Below, one piece after another: positions 45,159-53,241 of a DNA stretch of 64,000 nt (position 1 is its first letter; each line of letters begins with the position of its first letter). Source of the stretch: Edaphobacter bradus (GTDB lineage Bacteria > Acidobacteriota > Terriglobia > Terriglobales > Acidobacteriaceae); the NCBI RefSeq assembly GCF_025685645.1, contig NZ_JAGSYF010000001.1, forward strand, positions 1,302,001 through 1,366,000. The letters are read 5' to 3'. Both the position numbers and the translations under genes were made by a program. The notes under the pieces were generated by a model. The model saw nothing but the letters and a program-made list of their open reading frames with translations. It was not told the origin of the DNA and ran no database searches.

Positions 45159-45559
45159 CACGTTTGCGAATCCTGCAAGCATTCGAGGTTGTACTAGTTC
45201 TTGCTCTGCTGTTTGGAATTGTCGAGGAATTTCGTGATCCTCAATGGCCGGGGGTCGTCGGGATTGCCGTCAACCTTCTATGGCAATATGTGACTTTATT
45301 GGCGATTCGTAGACAAAAGAGCATCGCACAACTCACACCGCATGAACAAACAACAGTAATGAACCAGCAGCGAGCAATACTCAAGCCTTTATTCATTGGC
45401 GGGTTTTCACTCTTCGCCGTACTAATGATTAGCGTTGGGCTGTTTCTTTCTCACGCATATTCAATTCGAACATTCGCTTTTGTCGTCGTGATCGCAAGCG
45501 CACTCGCGTTCAGTTTCCTCTTATTTAGCTTTACTCGACTGCGAAAGAGACAGGGATAG
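45155..45559 (+). CDS. Membrane protein of unknown function inserted in the sdh operon
   Basis: A 134-residue protein with four hydrophobic segments: VVLVLALLFGIVEE (about 12-25), GVVGIAVNLLWQYVTLLAI (about 33-51), LFIGGFSLFAVLMISVGLF (about 78-97) and FAFVVVIASALAFSFLLFSF (about 105-127). Its ATG overlaps the sdhC stop by four bases and it ends 7 bases before sdhA, so it is read as part of the operon. Its codons are clearly more A/T-ending than those of sdhC and sdhA. No family was recognised. It may be an acquired gene or a lineage-specific helper. Confidence 0.65.
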   Translation: MTRLRILQAFEVVLVLALLFGIVEEFRDPQWPGVVGIAVNLLWQYVTLLAIRRQKSIAQLTPHEQTTVMNQQRAILKPLFIGGFSLFAVLMISVGLFLSHAYSIRTFAFVVVIASALAFSFLLFSFTRLRKRQG

Positions 45560-45566
45560 GAACCTC

Positions 45567-47342
45567 ATGGCAGCAACACCCAGAATCATCGTAGTAGGCG
45601 GCGGACTCGCCGGCCTCTCCGCCGTCATCAAGATCGCCGAAGCGGGCGGCAAGGTCGACCTCTTCTCTATCGTCCCCGTCAAGCGCTCGCACTCCGTCTG
45701 CGCTCAGGGAGGCATCAACGCCGCCAAGAACCTCAAGGGCGAAGGCGACGACGTCTTCAAGCACTTCGACGACACCATCTACGGCGGCGACTTCCTCGCG
45801 AATCAAACGCCGGTCAAGAACATGACCGCGCAGGGCCCCGCCATCATCGACCTTCTCGACCGCATGGGCGTCCCCTTCAACCGCACCCCCGAGGGCTTGC
45901 TCGACTTCCGCCGCTTCGGAGGCACCCTCTACCACCGCACCGCCTTCGCCGGAGCAACCACCGGCCAGCAGCTCCTCTACGCGCTCGACGAGCAGGTGCG
46001 CCGCTACGAGTCCGAGGGCAAAGTCACCAAGTACGAGGGCTGGGAGTTCCTCTCCGCCGTCCTCGACTCGCACGGAGTCTGCCGCGGCATCTGCGCCATG
46101 GACCTCCGCACCATGGAACTCCGCACCTTCCCCGCCGACGCGATCATCATCTGCACCGGAGGCAACGGAGCCATCTTCGGAAAGTCCACCAACTCCGTAG
46201 TCTGCACCGGGTCCGCGCAGTCCGCCCTCTACCAGCAGGGAGCCTACTACGCCAACGGCGAGTTCATTCAGGTCCATCCCACCGCCATCCCCGGCGAAGA
46301 CAAACTCCGCCTCATGTCCGAGTCCGCCCGCGGCGAAGGCGGCCGAGTATGGGTACCAAAAAATAAGCAGGAAACGCGCGCCCCGCGCAGCATTCCAGAA
46401 GGCGACCGCTGGTACTTCCTCGAGGAGTGGTACCCCAAGTACGGCAACCTCGTCCCCCGCGATGTCGCCACCCGCGCCATCTTCAAAGTCGTCTACGAAT
46501 ACGGCATGGGCATCGACGGCCAGCCCATGGTCTACCTCGATCTAACTCACATCGATCGAGCAACTTTGGACCGCAAACTTGAAGGCATTCTCGAAATCTA
46601 CGAGAAGTTCGTAGGCGACGACCCGCGCGAAGTTCCCATGAAGATCTTCCCCGGCATGCACTACACCATGGGCGGCCTCTGGGTCGACTTCAACCAGCAG
46701 ACCAACATCCCCGGAGTCTTCGCCGCCGGCGAAGCTGACTACTCCATCCACGGCGCCAACCGCCTCGGCGCCAACTCCCTCCTTTCCTGCATCTACGGAG
46801 GCTTCGTCGCCGGCCCGCAGGCCATCCAGTACGCCAAGTCCCTCCCCGCGCCCGAGGGCGACGGAGGCCATGCCGCCGAGCTGCAGCGCCAGAAGGAGTA
46901 CAACCAGATCCTCCTCAGCAACCCCGGCACCGAGAACCCCTTCAAAATCTGGCGGGAGCTCGGCGAAACCATGACCAAGCACGCCACGATCATTCGCTAC
47001 AACTCAGGCCTCGAGGAGGCCGACGCCAAGATCGTCGAGCTGCTCGACCGCTACCGCAACATCAACCTCTCCGACAAGAGCCAGTGGGCCAACACCAGCT
47101 TCGCGTTTGCCCGCCAGCTCTGGAACATGCTCCACCTTGCCCGAGTCATCGTCCAGGGCGCGCGCCTCCGTGACGAATCCCGCGGAGCCCACTACAAACC
47201 CGACTTCCCCGAACGCAACGACGAAAAGTTCCTCAAGACCACCAAGGCCAGCTTCAAGGACTCCAGCCCCGCCTTCGAGTGGGAAGACGTCGACATCAGC
47301 CACATCAAACCACGTCCACGCCGTTACGACGCCACTGCCTGA
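45567..47342 (+). CDS. sdhA: Succinate dehydrogenase flavoprotein subunit
   Basis: A 591-residue FAD subunit that oxidises succinate to fumarate. The Rossmann motif GGGLAGLSAVIKIAEAGG is followed by the covalent-FAD His in RSHSVCAQGGINAAK. The substrate-binding and catalytic region is in FIQVHPTAIPGEDKLRLMSE and ESARGEGGRVW. The second half carries HYTMGGLWVDFNQQTNIPGV and SLLSCIYGGFVAG. The C-terminal domain ends KPRPRRYD. Full length for the class with the b558-type anchor (B-type complex). Confidence 0.97.
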   Translation: MAATPRIIVVGGGLAGLSAVIKIAEAGGKVDLFSIVPVKRSHSVCAQGGINAAKNLKGEGDDVFKHFDDTIYGGDFLANQTPVKNMTAQGPAIIDLLDRMGVPFNRTPEGLLDFRRFGGTLYHRTAFAGATTGQQLLYALDEQVRRYESEGKVTKYEGWEFLSAVLDSHGVCRGICAMDLRTMELRTFPADAIIICTGGNGAIFGKSTNSVVCTGSAQSALYQQGAYYANGEFIQVHPTAIPGEDKLRLMSESARGEGGRVWVPKNKQETRAPRSIPEGDRWYFLEEWYPKYGNLVPRDVATRAIFKVVYEYGMGIDGQPMVYLDLTHIDRATLDRKLEGILEIYEKFVGDDPREVPMKIFPGMHYTMGGLWVDFNQQTNIPGVFAAGEADYSIHGANRLGANSLLSCIYGGFVAGPQAIQYAKSLPAPEGDGGHAAELQRQKEYNQILLSNPGTENPFKIWRELGETMTKHATIIRYNSGLEEADAKIVELLDRYRNINLSDKSQWANTSFAFARQLWNMLHLARVIVQGARLRDESRGAHYKPDFPERNDEKFLKTTKASFKDSSPAFEWEDVDISHIKPRPRRYDATA

Positions 47343-47377
47343 GCCCATATGAGATTTCACCAGAGGGAGCAGCAACC

Positions 47378-47530
47378 ATGTCCCGAATCGTCGAACTCCA
47401 ACTCGCTCCGCAGGCGCTGGCCATCATCAGCGTGCCGATTGATAAGCACATCAACCTCTTCTACACCGGACTTGCAATCATCTTCACCTGCGTCATGGCC
47501 TACATGTTCTTCTCCAAGAAGCGCCAATGA
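47378..47530 (+). CDS. Small single-span membrane protein between sdhA and sdhB
   Basis: A 50-residue protein starting at ATG behind a GGGAG site, 35 bases after sdhA. One hydrophobic span (INLFYTGLAIIFTCVMAYMFF, about 24-44) precedes a short basic end SKKRQ, giving an N-outside orientation by the positive-inside rule. It has an independent ribosome site and lies in the operon, so it is likely translated. No family was recognised; a small accessory subunit of the dehydrogenase is a reasonable guess. Confidence 0.6.
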   Translation: MSRIVELQLAPQALAIISVPIDKHINLFYTGLAIIFTCVMAYMFFSKKRQ

Positions 47531-47618
47531 GCGAAAGGGCTTATGACAAACCAGGCAACCCGCAGTCACATCAGCCACGACCATGCCGCTACGATGCATA
47601 GTTCAAGAGTTTTGCTTT

Positions 47619-47706
47619 AGGGCACGGCTTTAGAGCCTGTCCTGAGCGGCGTCGAAGGATGCCGCAAAAAGAACGACGAAGAAACGGGGCTTTAGCCCCT
47701 GAGGGC
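47619..47706. repeat. GGGGCTTTAGCCCC-type intergenic repeat before sdhB
   Basis: AGGGCACGGCTTTAGAGCCT, then a CCGCAAAAA segment and finally ACGGGGCTTTAGCCCCTGAG, with small hairpins GGCTTTAGAGCC and GGGGCTTTAGCCCC. I recognise this style of unit (a ...GGCACGGCTTTA... start and GGGGCTTTAGCCCC end) as a dispersed repeat in acidobacterial genomes. The final TGAGGG provides the ribosome-site-like sequence in front of sdhB. Confidence 0.6.
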
Positions 47707-47714
47707 AACCAACA

Positions 47715-48476
47715 ATGCCAAGCACCATCAAAGTCGAGATCAAGCGTCAGGCCAAGCCCGGCGCCCCCGCCGTCACCGAGACCTTCGAGGTCCCCTACCG
47801 CCCGGGCATGAACATCACCTCGCTCCTCGGCGAGATCGCGCTCAACCCCGTCGATGCTTACGGCAAGCCCACCACGCCCATCACCTACGACTCCAACTGC
47901 CTCGAAGAGATCTGCGGCTCCTGCGCGATGCTCATCAACGGCAAGGCCCGCATGGCCTGCTCCGCCCTCGTCGACAAGCTCCAGAAAGAGAACCCCGGCA
48001 AGCCCATCACGCTCGCCCCGCTCTCCAAGTTCCCCGTCGTCCGCGACCTCGCCGTCGACCGCTCCGTCCTCTTCGAGAACCTCAAGCGCGTCAAGGCCTG
48101 GGTCCCCATCGACGGTACGTATGACCTGGGTGCTGGCCCTCGCCAGCACCCTCAAATCCAGGAACAGCGCTACCCGCTCTCCAACTGCATCTCCTGCTGC
48201 TGCTGCATGGAGGTCTGCCCGCAGTTCAACGACGTCACCAACTTCGTCGGAGCCGCCACCATCGCGCAGGCCAAGCTCTTCAACATCGACCCCTCGGGCG
48301 CCGTTCTCGCCGAAGACCGCCTCCGCGCCCTCGCCGGTGACGGCGGAATCCAGGAGTGCGGCTTCGCCCAGAACTGCGTCCAGGCCTGCCCCAAGGAACT
48401 CCCCCTGACCGAAGCCATCAGCGACATGGGCCGCGACGTCTTCGTGCAGCAAGTCAAAGACCTCTTCTCCCGCTAG
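47715..48476 (+). CDS. sdhB: Succinate dehydrogenase iron-sulfur subunit
   Basis: A 253-residue electron-transfer subunit. [2Fe-2S] ligands lie in CLEEICGSCAMLINGKARMAC. The [4Fe-4S] and [3Fe-4S] ligands lie in CISCCCCMEVCPQF and CGFAQNCVQACPKELPLT. A 9-bp inverted repeat (48128-48136 / 48143-48151) falls inside the coding sequence around GAGPRQHP and may be chance. Translation starts at ATG 47715 behind GAGGGC supplied by the upstream repeat. Last gene of the sdh operon. Confidence 0.96.
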   Translation: MPSTIKVEIKRQAKPGAPAVTETFEVPYRPGMNITSLLGEIALNPVDAYGKPTTPITYDSNCLEEICGSCAMLINGKARMACSALVDKLQKENPGKPITLAPLSKFPVVRDLAVDRSVLFENLKRVKAWVPIDGTYDLGAGPRQHPQIQEQRYPLSNCISCCCCMEVCPQFNDVTNFVGAATIAQAKLFNIDPSGAVLAEDRLRALAGDGGIQECGFAQNCVQACPKELPLTEAISDMGRDVFVQQVKDLFSR

Positions 48477-48482
48477 CTCTAC

Positions 48483-49409
48483 CTAAGTCTTACCTTTCGC
48501 GCGTAACTGTACGATCTTGCCCGTCATCGTCTCTACGTCGTCAACTGCCTCATCGCTGACGGCCCGTAGCCGTTGACGACGTTGTTCACGAATTCCGGCA
48601 ACCGTTCCCATCACGGGTATCCAATTGCTCGCGGCCTTATGCGCGTCATTAAGAAACTCCTGTGCTTTCTTTCTAACCGCATCTGGCTGGGAATTGTCGC
48701 TTGCTATTTTTCTCAACTCCGCGTCCGCCGAATCGGTCTGCTCGTAGAAAAATGCATTAACCAATGCGATCTTGCCGTCTACATTCTTCTCGACTGCGAA
48801 CCTCTCTGCCGCCGGCTTCACCCAACTGTCATCTTTCATAGAGAGCAAAATGTACATGAGCGCCATGCGCTGATCCAAAGTCATAGCGTGCTGCGGCACA
48901 GAAACACGGAACGTAGGATTGTCCAGAATATGCAGCGCAGCAGCGGTAGTATTTACGCCGTCGCAGGCAAGGTCATGCACGGTAAAGAAGTAAGTTCGGC
49001 TCTGTGTGTCTCGCAGGTCCGTTCGAGCCAATGCATCAGCCGCCAACTGTTTGTCTTCAGACGTCTTGGATAGAGAGAGCAGAAGTTCGCTTCCATCCGT
49101 TAAAAAGAACGATCCTTGCGGCGCATCACGGAGTTCGACACGCAATAAAGGAAGCGTTCTGGCGGTGTCGCCTTTCGCCTCGCCCCAAAAATGATCCATC
49201 TCGGCTGATTTCTTCGACCGTTCCGCATCAGTAAGCTTCGAAGGATGGAAATCATAAAGAGCTTCAACGCGTGCGTGCATTTCTGCCTGCGTTAGCGGAA
49301 CACTTCGAGTTTTAAGTTGCTGTGCATTGACGCCCATGTGGACGGCTGCGAATGTTCCAGCAACACCAAGACATTTGGCCCAAATGTACATCAACTTGGT
49401 TGTTCTCAT
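48483..49409 (-). CDS. Exported helical protein of unknown function
   Basis: A 308-residue protein with a signal-like N-terminus (YIWAKCLGVAGTFAAVHMGVNAQ). The mature part is mostly helical with charged stretches (DAERSKKSAEMDHFWGEAKG, LRKIASDNSQPDAVRKKAQEF) and one Cys, and might form helical repeats. No known domain was recognised. It is less GC-rich than its neighbours. Convergent with sdhB, with six bases between the two stops. Confidence 0.65.
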   Translation of the reverse strand: MRTTKLMYIWAKCLGVAGTFAAVHMGVNAQQLKTRSVPLTQAEMHARVEALYDFHPSKLTDAERSKKSAEMDHFWGEAKGDTARTLPLLRVELRDAPQGSFFLTDGSELLLSLSKTSEDKQLAADALARTDLRDTQSRTYFFTVHDLACDGVNTTAAALHILDNPTFRVSVPQHAMTLDQRMALMYILLSMKDDSWVKPAAERFAVEKNVDGKIALVNAFFYEQTDSADAELRKIASDNSQPDAVRKKAQEFLNDAHKAASNWIPVMGTVAGIREQRRQRLRAVSDEAVDDVETMTGKIVQLRAKGKT

Positions 49410-49609
49410 TCGGATCAGTCTATCCTGTACGTCAACTTTGTAATTTTCACAAAAAACTCATAGATGCCCCATGCGCGCTTTCCGCACATCGTTGGGATTA
49501 TCGCGCGAAAGCGCGAATCGCCGTCCTCCGTTCCACCCCCACCTGCATCCTACTTAATCGCCGTCGCGCAAATCACCGCCGCAAGATCACAGTAAAGGAG
49601 CAGATCAGC

Positions 49610-50008
49610 ATGAGCATCAACCTCGAGACTGCGCGCAAGATCATCGCCGCCGCCGAAAAAAAAGCCACCGAGATCGGCCAGCCCATGAACATCGCCGTAG
49701 CCGACGCAGGCGGCAACCTCATCGCCCACGTCCGCATGGACAACGCCTGGATCGGCTCCATCGACATCTCCATCAAGAAGGCCTGGACCTCCCGAGCCTT
49801 CGACATCGCCACCAAAGATCTTGCCACGCACTCACAATCCGGCAATCAGTTCTTCGGCATCCATGCCTCCAACGACGGCAAGGTGATGATCTTCGCCGGT
49901 GGCATCCCGCTCAAGAAGGACGGCAAGGTCGTCGGAGCCATCGGCGTCAGCGGAGGCTCAGGCGAACAGGACCACGCCGTAGCAGAAGCAGGTGCGGCAG
50001 CTTTCTAA
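49610..50008 (+). CDS. GlcG/HbpS-family protein
   Basis: A 132-residue cytoplasmic protein of the GlcG/HbpS (DUF336) family, starting at ATG behind AAAGGAG. Family motifs: LETARKIIAAAEKKATEIG, MNIAVADAGGNLIAHVRMD, FAGGIPLKKDGKVVGAIGVS and the end GEQDHAVAEAGAAAF. Members bind haem or cobalamin in some cases, or act beside glycolate and diol metabolism. Its role here is unknown. It stands alone between a divergent secreted-protein gene and a repeat. Confidence 0.93.
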   Translation: MSINLETARKIIAAAEKKATEIGQPMNIAVADAGGNLIAHVRMDNAWIGSIDISIKKAWTSRAFDIATKDLATHSQSGNQFFGIHASNDGKVMIFAGGIPLKKDGKVVGAIGVSGGSGEQDHAVAEAGAAAF

Positions 50009-50012
50009 CTGC

Positions 50013-50050
50013 TCGGGTGCCCCATCCATCGCGCTTTTGCGATGGGTGGT
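50013..50050. repeat. CGGGTGCCCCA palindromic repeat, copy 2
   Basis: CGGGTGCCCCATCCATCGCG, then CTTTTGCGATGGGTGG: a hairpin with arms CCATCCATCGC / GCGATGGGTGG around a short loop. It begins 5 bases after the GlcG-like stop codon. Same family as 34691-34723 and 51065-51105. Confidence 0.7.
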
Positions 50051-50176
50051 AATGCGAGGCCCCACCCAGCCCTGTCTTGCCCAAATGCTCATCTCCTATC
50101 TATTTCCTTGCCATAGAGCTGGCGATCTACTGTCCGGTCATTTTCAAACCAACCTTGCAGAGAGTACTCTGCCTGC

Positions 50177-51118
50177 ATGAGCGGGCTCATCTCTTCTCAA
50201 AAGCCGCCATCGCATCACCCTTTTTCGGCCGCTGCAGAGGCCATCTGGATCCCTGCCAACGCAGACGCTCCCACCCGGGCCGTAGAAGAACTTGAAAACG
50301 GAAAGATCGTAATGCTTCCATATGAGCCTTTCCGCCTGACCCACGAAGAGGAGGCTTTTCTCAATCCCGATTGCCTGGACCCGGGCTCAAAGAGCATCAA
50401 GTACTCTCCAACGCAAAGAAAAATCTGGGGAGCGGCGGAACAACACAAGAACTCCACGGCACTCGCAGGGCTGATGGCCCGCTACGCCGACTTTGCCCGC
50501 GACTTGGTTAACCGGCTTCTCCCCCGCTACTCCGCCGCCCTGATCATCGGTAACGGCAGCCTCCGCCCAGTCGAGGTCGAGGGGCGCGTGCAAAGCAAGC
50601 GACACGACGACCGCCTCCTGCACGTCGATTCGTTCCCCTCTCGACCCACGCAGGGCAAACGCATCCTTCGCATCTTCGCCAACGTCGATCCCTCCGGAAA
50701 AACCCGGCACTGGCAGGTCGGCGAACCCTTCGCCGACGTGGCCGCGCGCTTCGCGCCTCGCATCTCTGCTCCATTCCCCGGCAGCGCTCTCCTCATGCGA
50801 CTGCTCAGGATCACCAAGGAAAAACGCAGCCCCTACGATCACTACATGTTGCACATCCATGACCAGATGAAACTCGACGACGAGTATCAGGCGGCCGCTT
50901 CGCGCTCGGACATCCACTTTCCCGCCGGATCGACCTGGATTGCATTTACTGATCAGGTATCCCACGCGGCGCTATCCGGCCAGCACGCGATGGAGCAAAC
51001 CTTTTTTCTTCCATCGGACGCAATGCGCAACCCTTTGCTCTCCCCACTACGGGTGCTTGAGGCCCTCGGGTGCCCCACCCTTCGCGGTCTCACCGCGAAG
51101 GGTGGAAGAGAAGGATGA
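50177..51118 (+). CDS. kdoO: Kdo 3-hydroxylase family protein (KdoO type)
   Basis: A 313-residue Fe(II)/2-oxoglutarate-type dioxygenase of the Kdo hydroxylase family, which hydroxylates Kdo of the LPS core. The metal motif HxD is His149-Asp151 in LLHVDSFPSRPTQGKRILRI, with a distal His at 263 or 270 (VSHAALSGQHAMEQTF). It starts LENGKIVMLPYEPFRLT early. The last 14 residues (from about 300, CPTLRGLTAKGGREG) are not conserved: they are coded by a palindromic repeat that also supplies the region of the stop codon. It goes with the LPS theme of the window. Confidence 0.88.
   Translation: MSGLISSQKPPSHHPFSAAAEAIWIPANADAPTRAVEELENGKIVMLPYEPFRLTHEEEAFLNPDCLDPGSKSIKYSPTQRKIWGAAEQHKNSTALAGLMARYADFARDLVNRLLPRYSAALIIGNGSLRPVEVEGRVQSKRHDDRLLHVDSFPSRPTQGKRILRIFANVDPSGKTRHWQVGEPFADVAARFAPRISAPFPGSALLMRLLRITKEKRSPYDHYMLHIHDQMKLDDEYQAAASRSDIHFPAGSTWIAFTDQVSHAALSGQHAMEQTFFLPSDAMRNPLLSPLRVLEALGCPTLRGLTAKGGREG
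51065..51105. repeat. CGGGTGCCCCA palindromic repeat forming the KdoO 3' end, copy 3
   Basis: CTCGGGTGCCCCACCCTTCG continues into a 14-bp perfect stem (51075-51088 / 51092-51105) with a 3-base loop. It lies inside the last codons of the Kdo hydroxylase gene and is in frame with it. Confidence 0.75.
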
Positions 51119-51127
51119 CAAACCCTG

Positions 51128-51412
51128 TCAATCCCCAAACCTGTGCAAAACGATGCAACCATCCCGGTAAGCCACATAAACAAAAGCATTTACCCAATAA
51201 AATAAACCGCCTTCAAGTGGCAGAGTAGGTCCATCCAATCCGTTAAAATAAAATCAGAAAAGATAAAGGCCGAGCGATCCAAAGCTCGGCCTTATGTGTT
51301 TCATTTTCAATGCTTTACCAGCAAGCCTCATAAATAGAACACTTTACACTCTAAGTCCAGGCTTAAACCACATGGAATGAATATTTTGCACAAAAACACG
51401 GGGAGGGGGGAT
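51128..51412. repeat. Long structured intergenic element, copy C
   Basis: About 285 bases between the Kdo hydroxylase and dipeptidase genes. Block order equals copies A and B: CCTGTCAATCCCC, CTGTGCAAAACGA, AGTGGCAGAGTAGGTC with GTTAAAATAAAA behind it, a hairpin whose arms differ from A and B (51266-51275 / 51284-51293), AATGCTTTAC-like units, AAGTCCAGGCTTAAACCAC, and the tail AATATTTTGCACAAAAACAC followed by GGGGAGGGGGG. No coding capacity. Confidence 0.75.
51266..51293. terminator. Hairpin inside element C
   Basis: A 10-bp stem AAGGCCGAGC / GCTCGGCCTT with an 8-base loop. Same position in the element as the hairpins of copies A and B, but with a different, still fully paired arm sequence. 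Confidence 0.7.
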
Positions 51413-51499
51413 ACCGAGGATAGCAACGGGCGGACCATACAAACAAGACCTAACCCAAACGCTTGCTACAATTTCCCTTAATAACCTTCAAGGAAACCC

Positions 51500-52768
51500 A
51501 TGCACACGATCACAAAATCCACTGCGGCAGCCTGTGCATCCTTCCTATCGGCCGCGCTCCTGCTGGCCGCAACGCCAGCCGGAGCGCAGTCCTCACAGTC
51601 CGCAGGAAAGAAGGCCATGTCTCAAGACCCGCAAGCTGTCCATCAGTCCGCCATCGTCATCGACACCCACGCGGACACCCCGCAGCGCTTCGTAGACGAG
51701 CACTGGGACTTCACCGATCCCCTCAACGGCGGCATGCTCAACTATGACTCCGCGAAGAAGGGCAACCTCGACGCGCAATTTTTTTCCATCTGGGTCGATC
51801 CCGGCCAGTACCCAGCCAACGCCTCCGCCCGCCGGACGCTTGAGCTCATCGACGGAACCCTCGAGCAGGTCCGCAAGCACCCCGACAAGCTCCAGCTCTG
51901 CACTACTGCCGAGCAGATCCTCGCCGCCCACAAGCAGGGCAAGTTCGCCGTCCTCATGGGAATCGAAGGTGGCCACTCCATCGAGAACTCGCTCGGCCTC
52001 CTACGCGACTACTACCGCCTCGGCGTTCGCTACATGACCCTCACTTGGTCCAACACCAACGACTGGGCCGACTCCTCCGGCGACATCGACGACACCACCG
52101 TCACCCACCACAACGGCCTCACCCCCTTCGGCAAAGACGTCGTCCGTGAGATGAACCGCCTCGGCATGATGGTCGACATCTCCCACGTCTCCGACAAAAC
52201 CTTCTGGGACGTCATCGAGACCACGAAAGCTCCCATCATCGCCTCGCACTCCTCCGCCCGCGCCCTCACCGACGCCCAGCGCAACATGACCGACGACATG
52301 ATCCGCGCCGTCGCCAAAAACGGCGGAGTCGTCATGGTCAACTTCCACCAGGCCTTCATCGACGAACAGTGGCGTCAGGCCTGGGCTGCGCAGAAACCCG
52401 AACGCCAGAAGGCACAGGACGCCCTCGAAGCCGAGTACAAGGCCAAGGGCCTGCCCGTCCCCTATGCGGCGTCTAACAAGATCGATCGAGAGTTCGCCGA
52501 TCGACTCGGACGGGCCCCATTCAACTCGCTCATCGACCATTTCGACCACATCATCAAGGTCGCAGGCATCGACCACGTAGGCATCGGCACCGACTTCGAC
52601 GGCATCCCTGTCCCACCCGCCGGTATAGACTCCGCCGCCGACTTCCCCAAGATCACCGCAGCCCTCATGGCACGCGGTTACTCTGCCGAAGACGTCAAAA
52701 AAGTTCTCGGAGGCAACATCCTGCGCGTCTTCGCTGCAGTCCAGGCTACTTCGGACCACAATCCATAA
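51500..52768 (+). CDS. Membrane dipeptidase (peptidase M19), exported
   Basis: A 422-residue zinc dipeptidase of family M19. A signal peptide (AACASFLSAALLLAATPAGAQ) precedes the (beta/alpha)8 domain. Metal ligands: HADTPQR in VIDTHADT, the bridging Glu in MGIEGGHS, and two His in DISHVSDKTF and IASHSSARAL, followed by GIGTDFDGIPVPP. It would cleave dipeptides outside the cytoplasm. The start is ATG after AAGGAA. It lies behind element C; no operon partner on the same strand. Confidence 0.93.
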   Translation: MHTITKSTAAACASFLSAALLLAATPAGAQSSQSAGKKAMSQDPQAVHQSAIVIDTHADTPQRFVDEHWDFTDPLNGGMLNYDSAKKGNLDAQFFSIWVDPGQYPANASARRTLELIDGTLEQVRKHPDKLQLCTTAEQILAAHKQGKFAVLMGIEGGHSIENSLGLLRDYYRLGVRYMTLTWSNTNDWADSSGDIDDTTVTHHNGLTPFGKDVVREMNRLGMMVDISHVSDKTFWDVIETTKAPIIASHSSARALTDAQRNMTDDMIRAVAKNGGVVMVNFHQAFIDEQWRQAWAAQKPERQKAQDALEAEYKAKGLPVPYAASNKIDREFADRLGRAPFNSLIDHFDHIIKVAGIDHVGIGTDFDGIPVPPAGIDSAADFPKITAALMARGYSAEDVKKVLGGNILRVFAAVQATSDHNP

Positions 52769-52784
52769 GGAACTTCGCCCGAAC

Positions 52785-53078
52785 CTACTTCTTCGCAATC
52801 AACGTGATCTTGTTGATCTTTGGCGGCTCTGCCAGCAGCTCGCCCGCTTTCGCCATCAGAGCCTGCGCGATCGGTCCATTCAGATGCGCGTCACGCCCAG
52901 CCTCGTCGTCAAACGTATCGAAGACGCTGTAAAACCCATCGCCTTCCTTCAACCCATACCATGTCACGGTGCCGGACTCATCCTGAGCCATCCGCGCGCC
53001 CTGTTCCAGAAACGCCTCAACCTCCGCCTCCTTGCCCGGCTTCGCCATCAAGGGAACGTACAACGCGAACTTCGTCAT
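52785..53078 (-). CDS. Antibiotic biosynthesis monooxygenase-fold (ABM) protein
   Basis: A 97-residue dimeric alpha-beta barrel protein. The pattern FALYVPLMAKPGKEAEVEAFL, then GTVTWYGLKEGDGFYSVFDTFDDE and AHLNGPIAQALM is typical of the ABM/YgiN-like family. Such proteins oxidise quinols or act as small binding proteins; no substrate is evident. The ATG at 53078 follows AGGAGG at 8 bases, so an upstream GTG at 53087 is not used. Confidence 0.9.
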   Translation of the reverse strand: MTKFALYVPLMAKPGKEAEVEAFLEQGARMAQDESGTVTWYGLKEGDGFYSVFDTFDDEAGRDAHLNGPIAQALMAKAGELLAEPPKINKITLIAKK

Positions 53079-53241
53079 CTGCCGCACCTCCTGTGCTCTT
53101 CAGCGTTAGATGCCGAACCATTTCCGCGGTAACAAAGTCCAGCGGACAATCTCACGTCGCAAAAAGAGTGACCAATCACGGCCACCGCTTTGCACCTCGG
53201 CACACCGCTGCGATAGCCTGTTTCATGGAGCACCATACCGC

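Noticed and set aside
48128..48151. A 9-bp inverted repeat inside sdhB (GGGTGCTGG / CCAGCACCC)
   Set aside because: It lies in a coding segment conserved enough to explain it, and no other copy of the sequence was seen. Kept only as a remark in the gene entry.
50077..50176. Short upstream start for the Kdo hydroxylase or an extra small gene
   Set aside because: The ATG at 50177 gives a normal N-terminus; the upstream frames lack a ribosome site and similarity.
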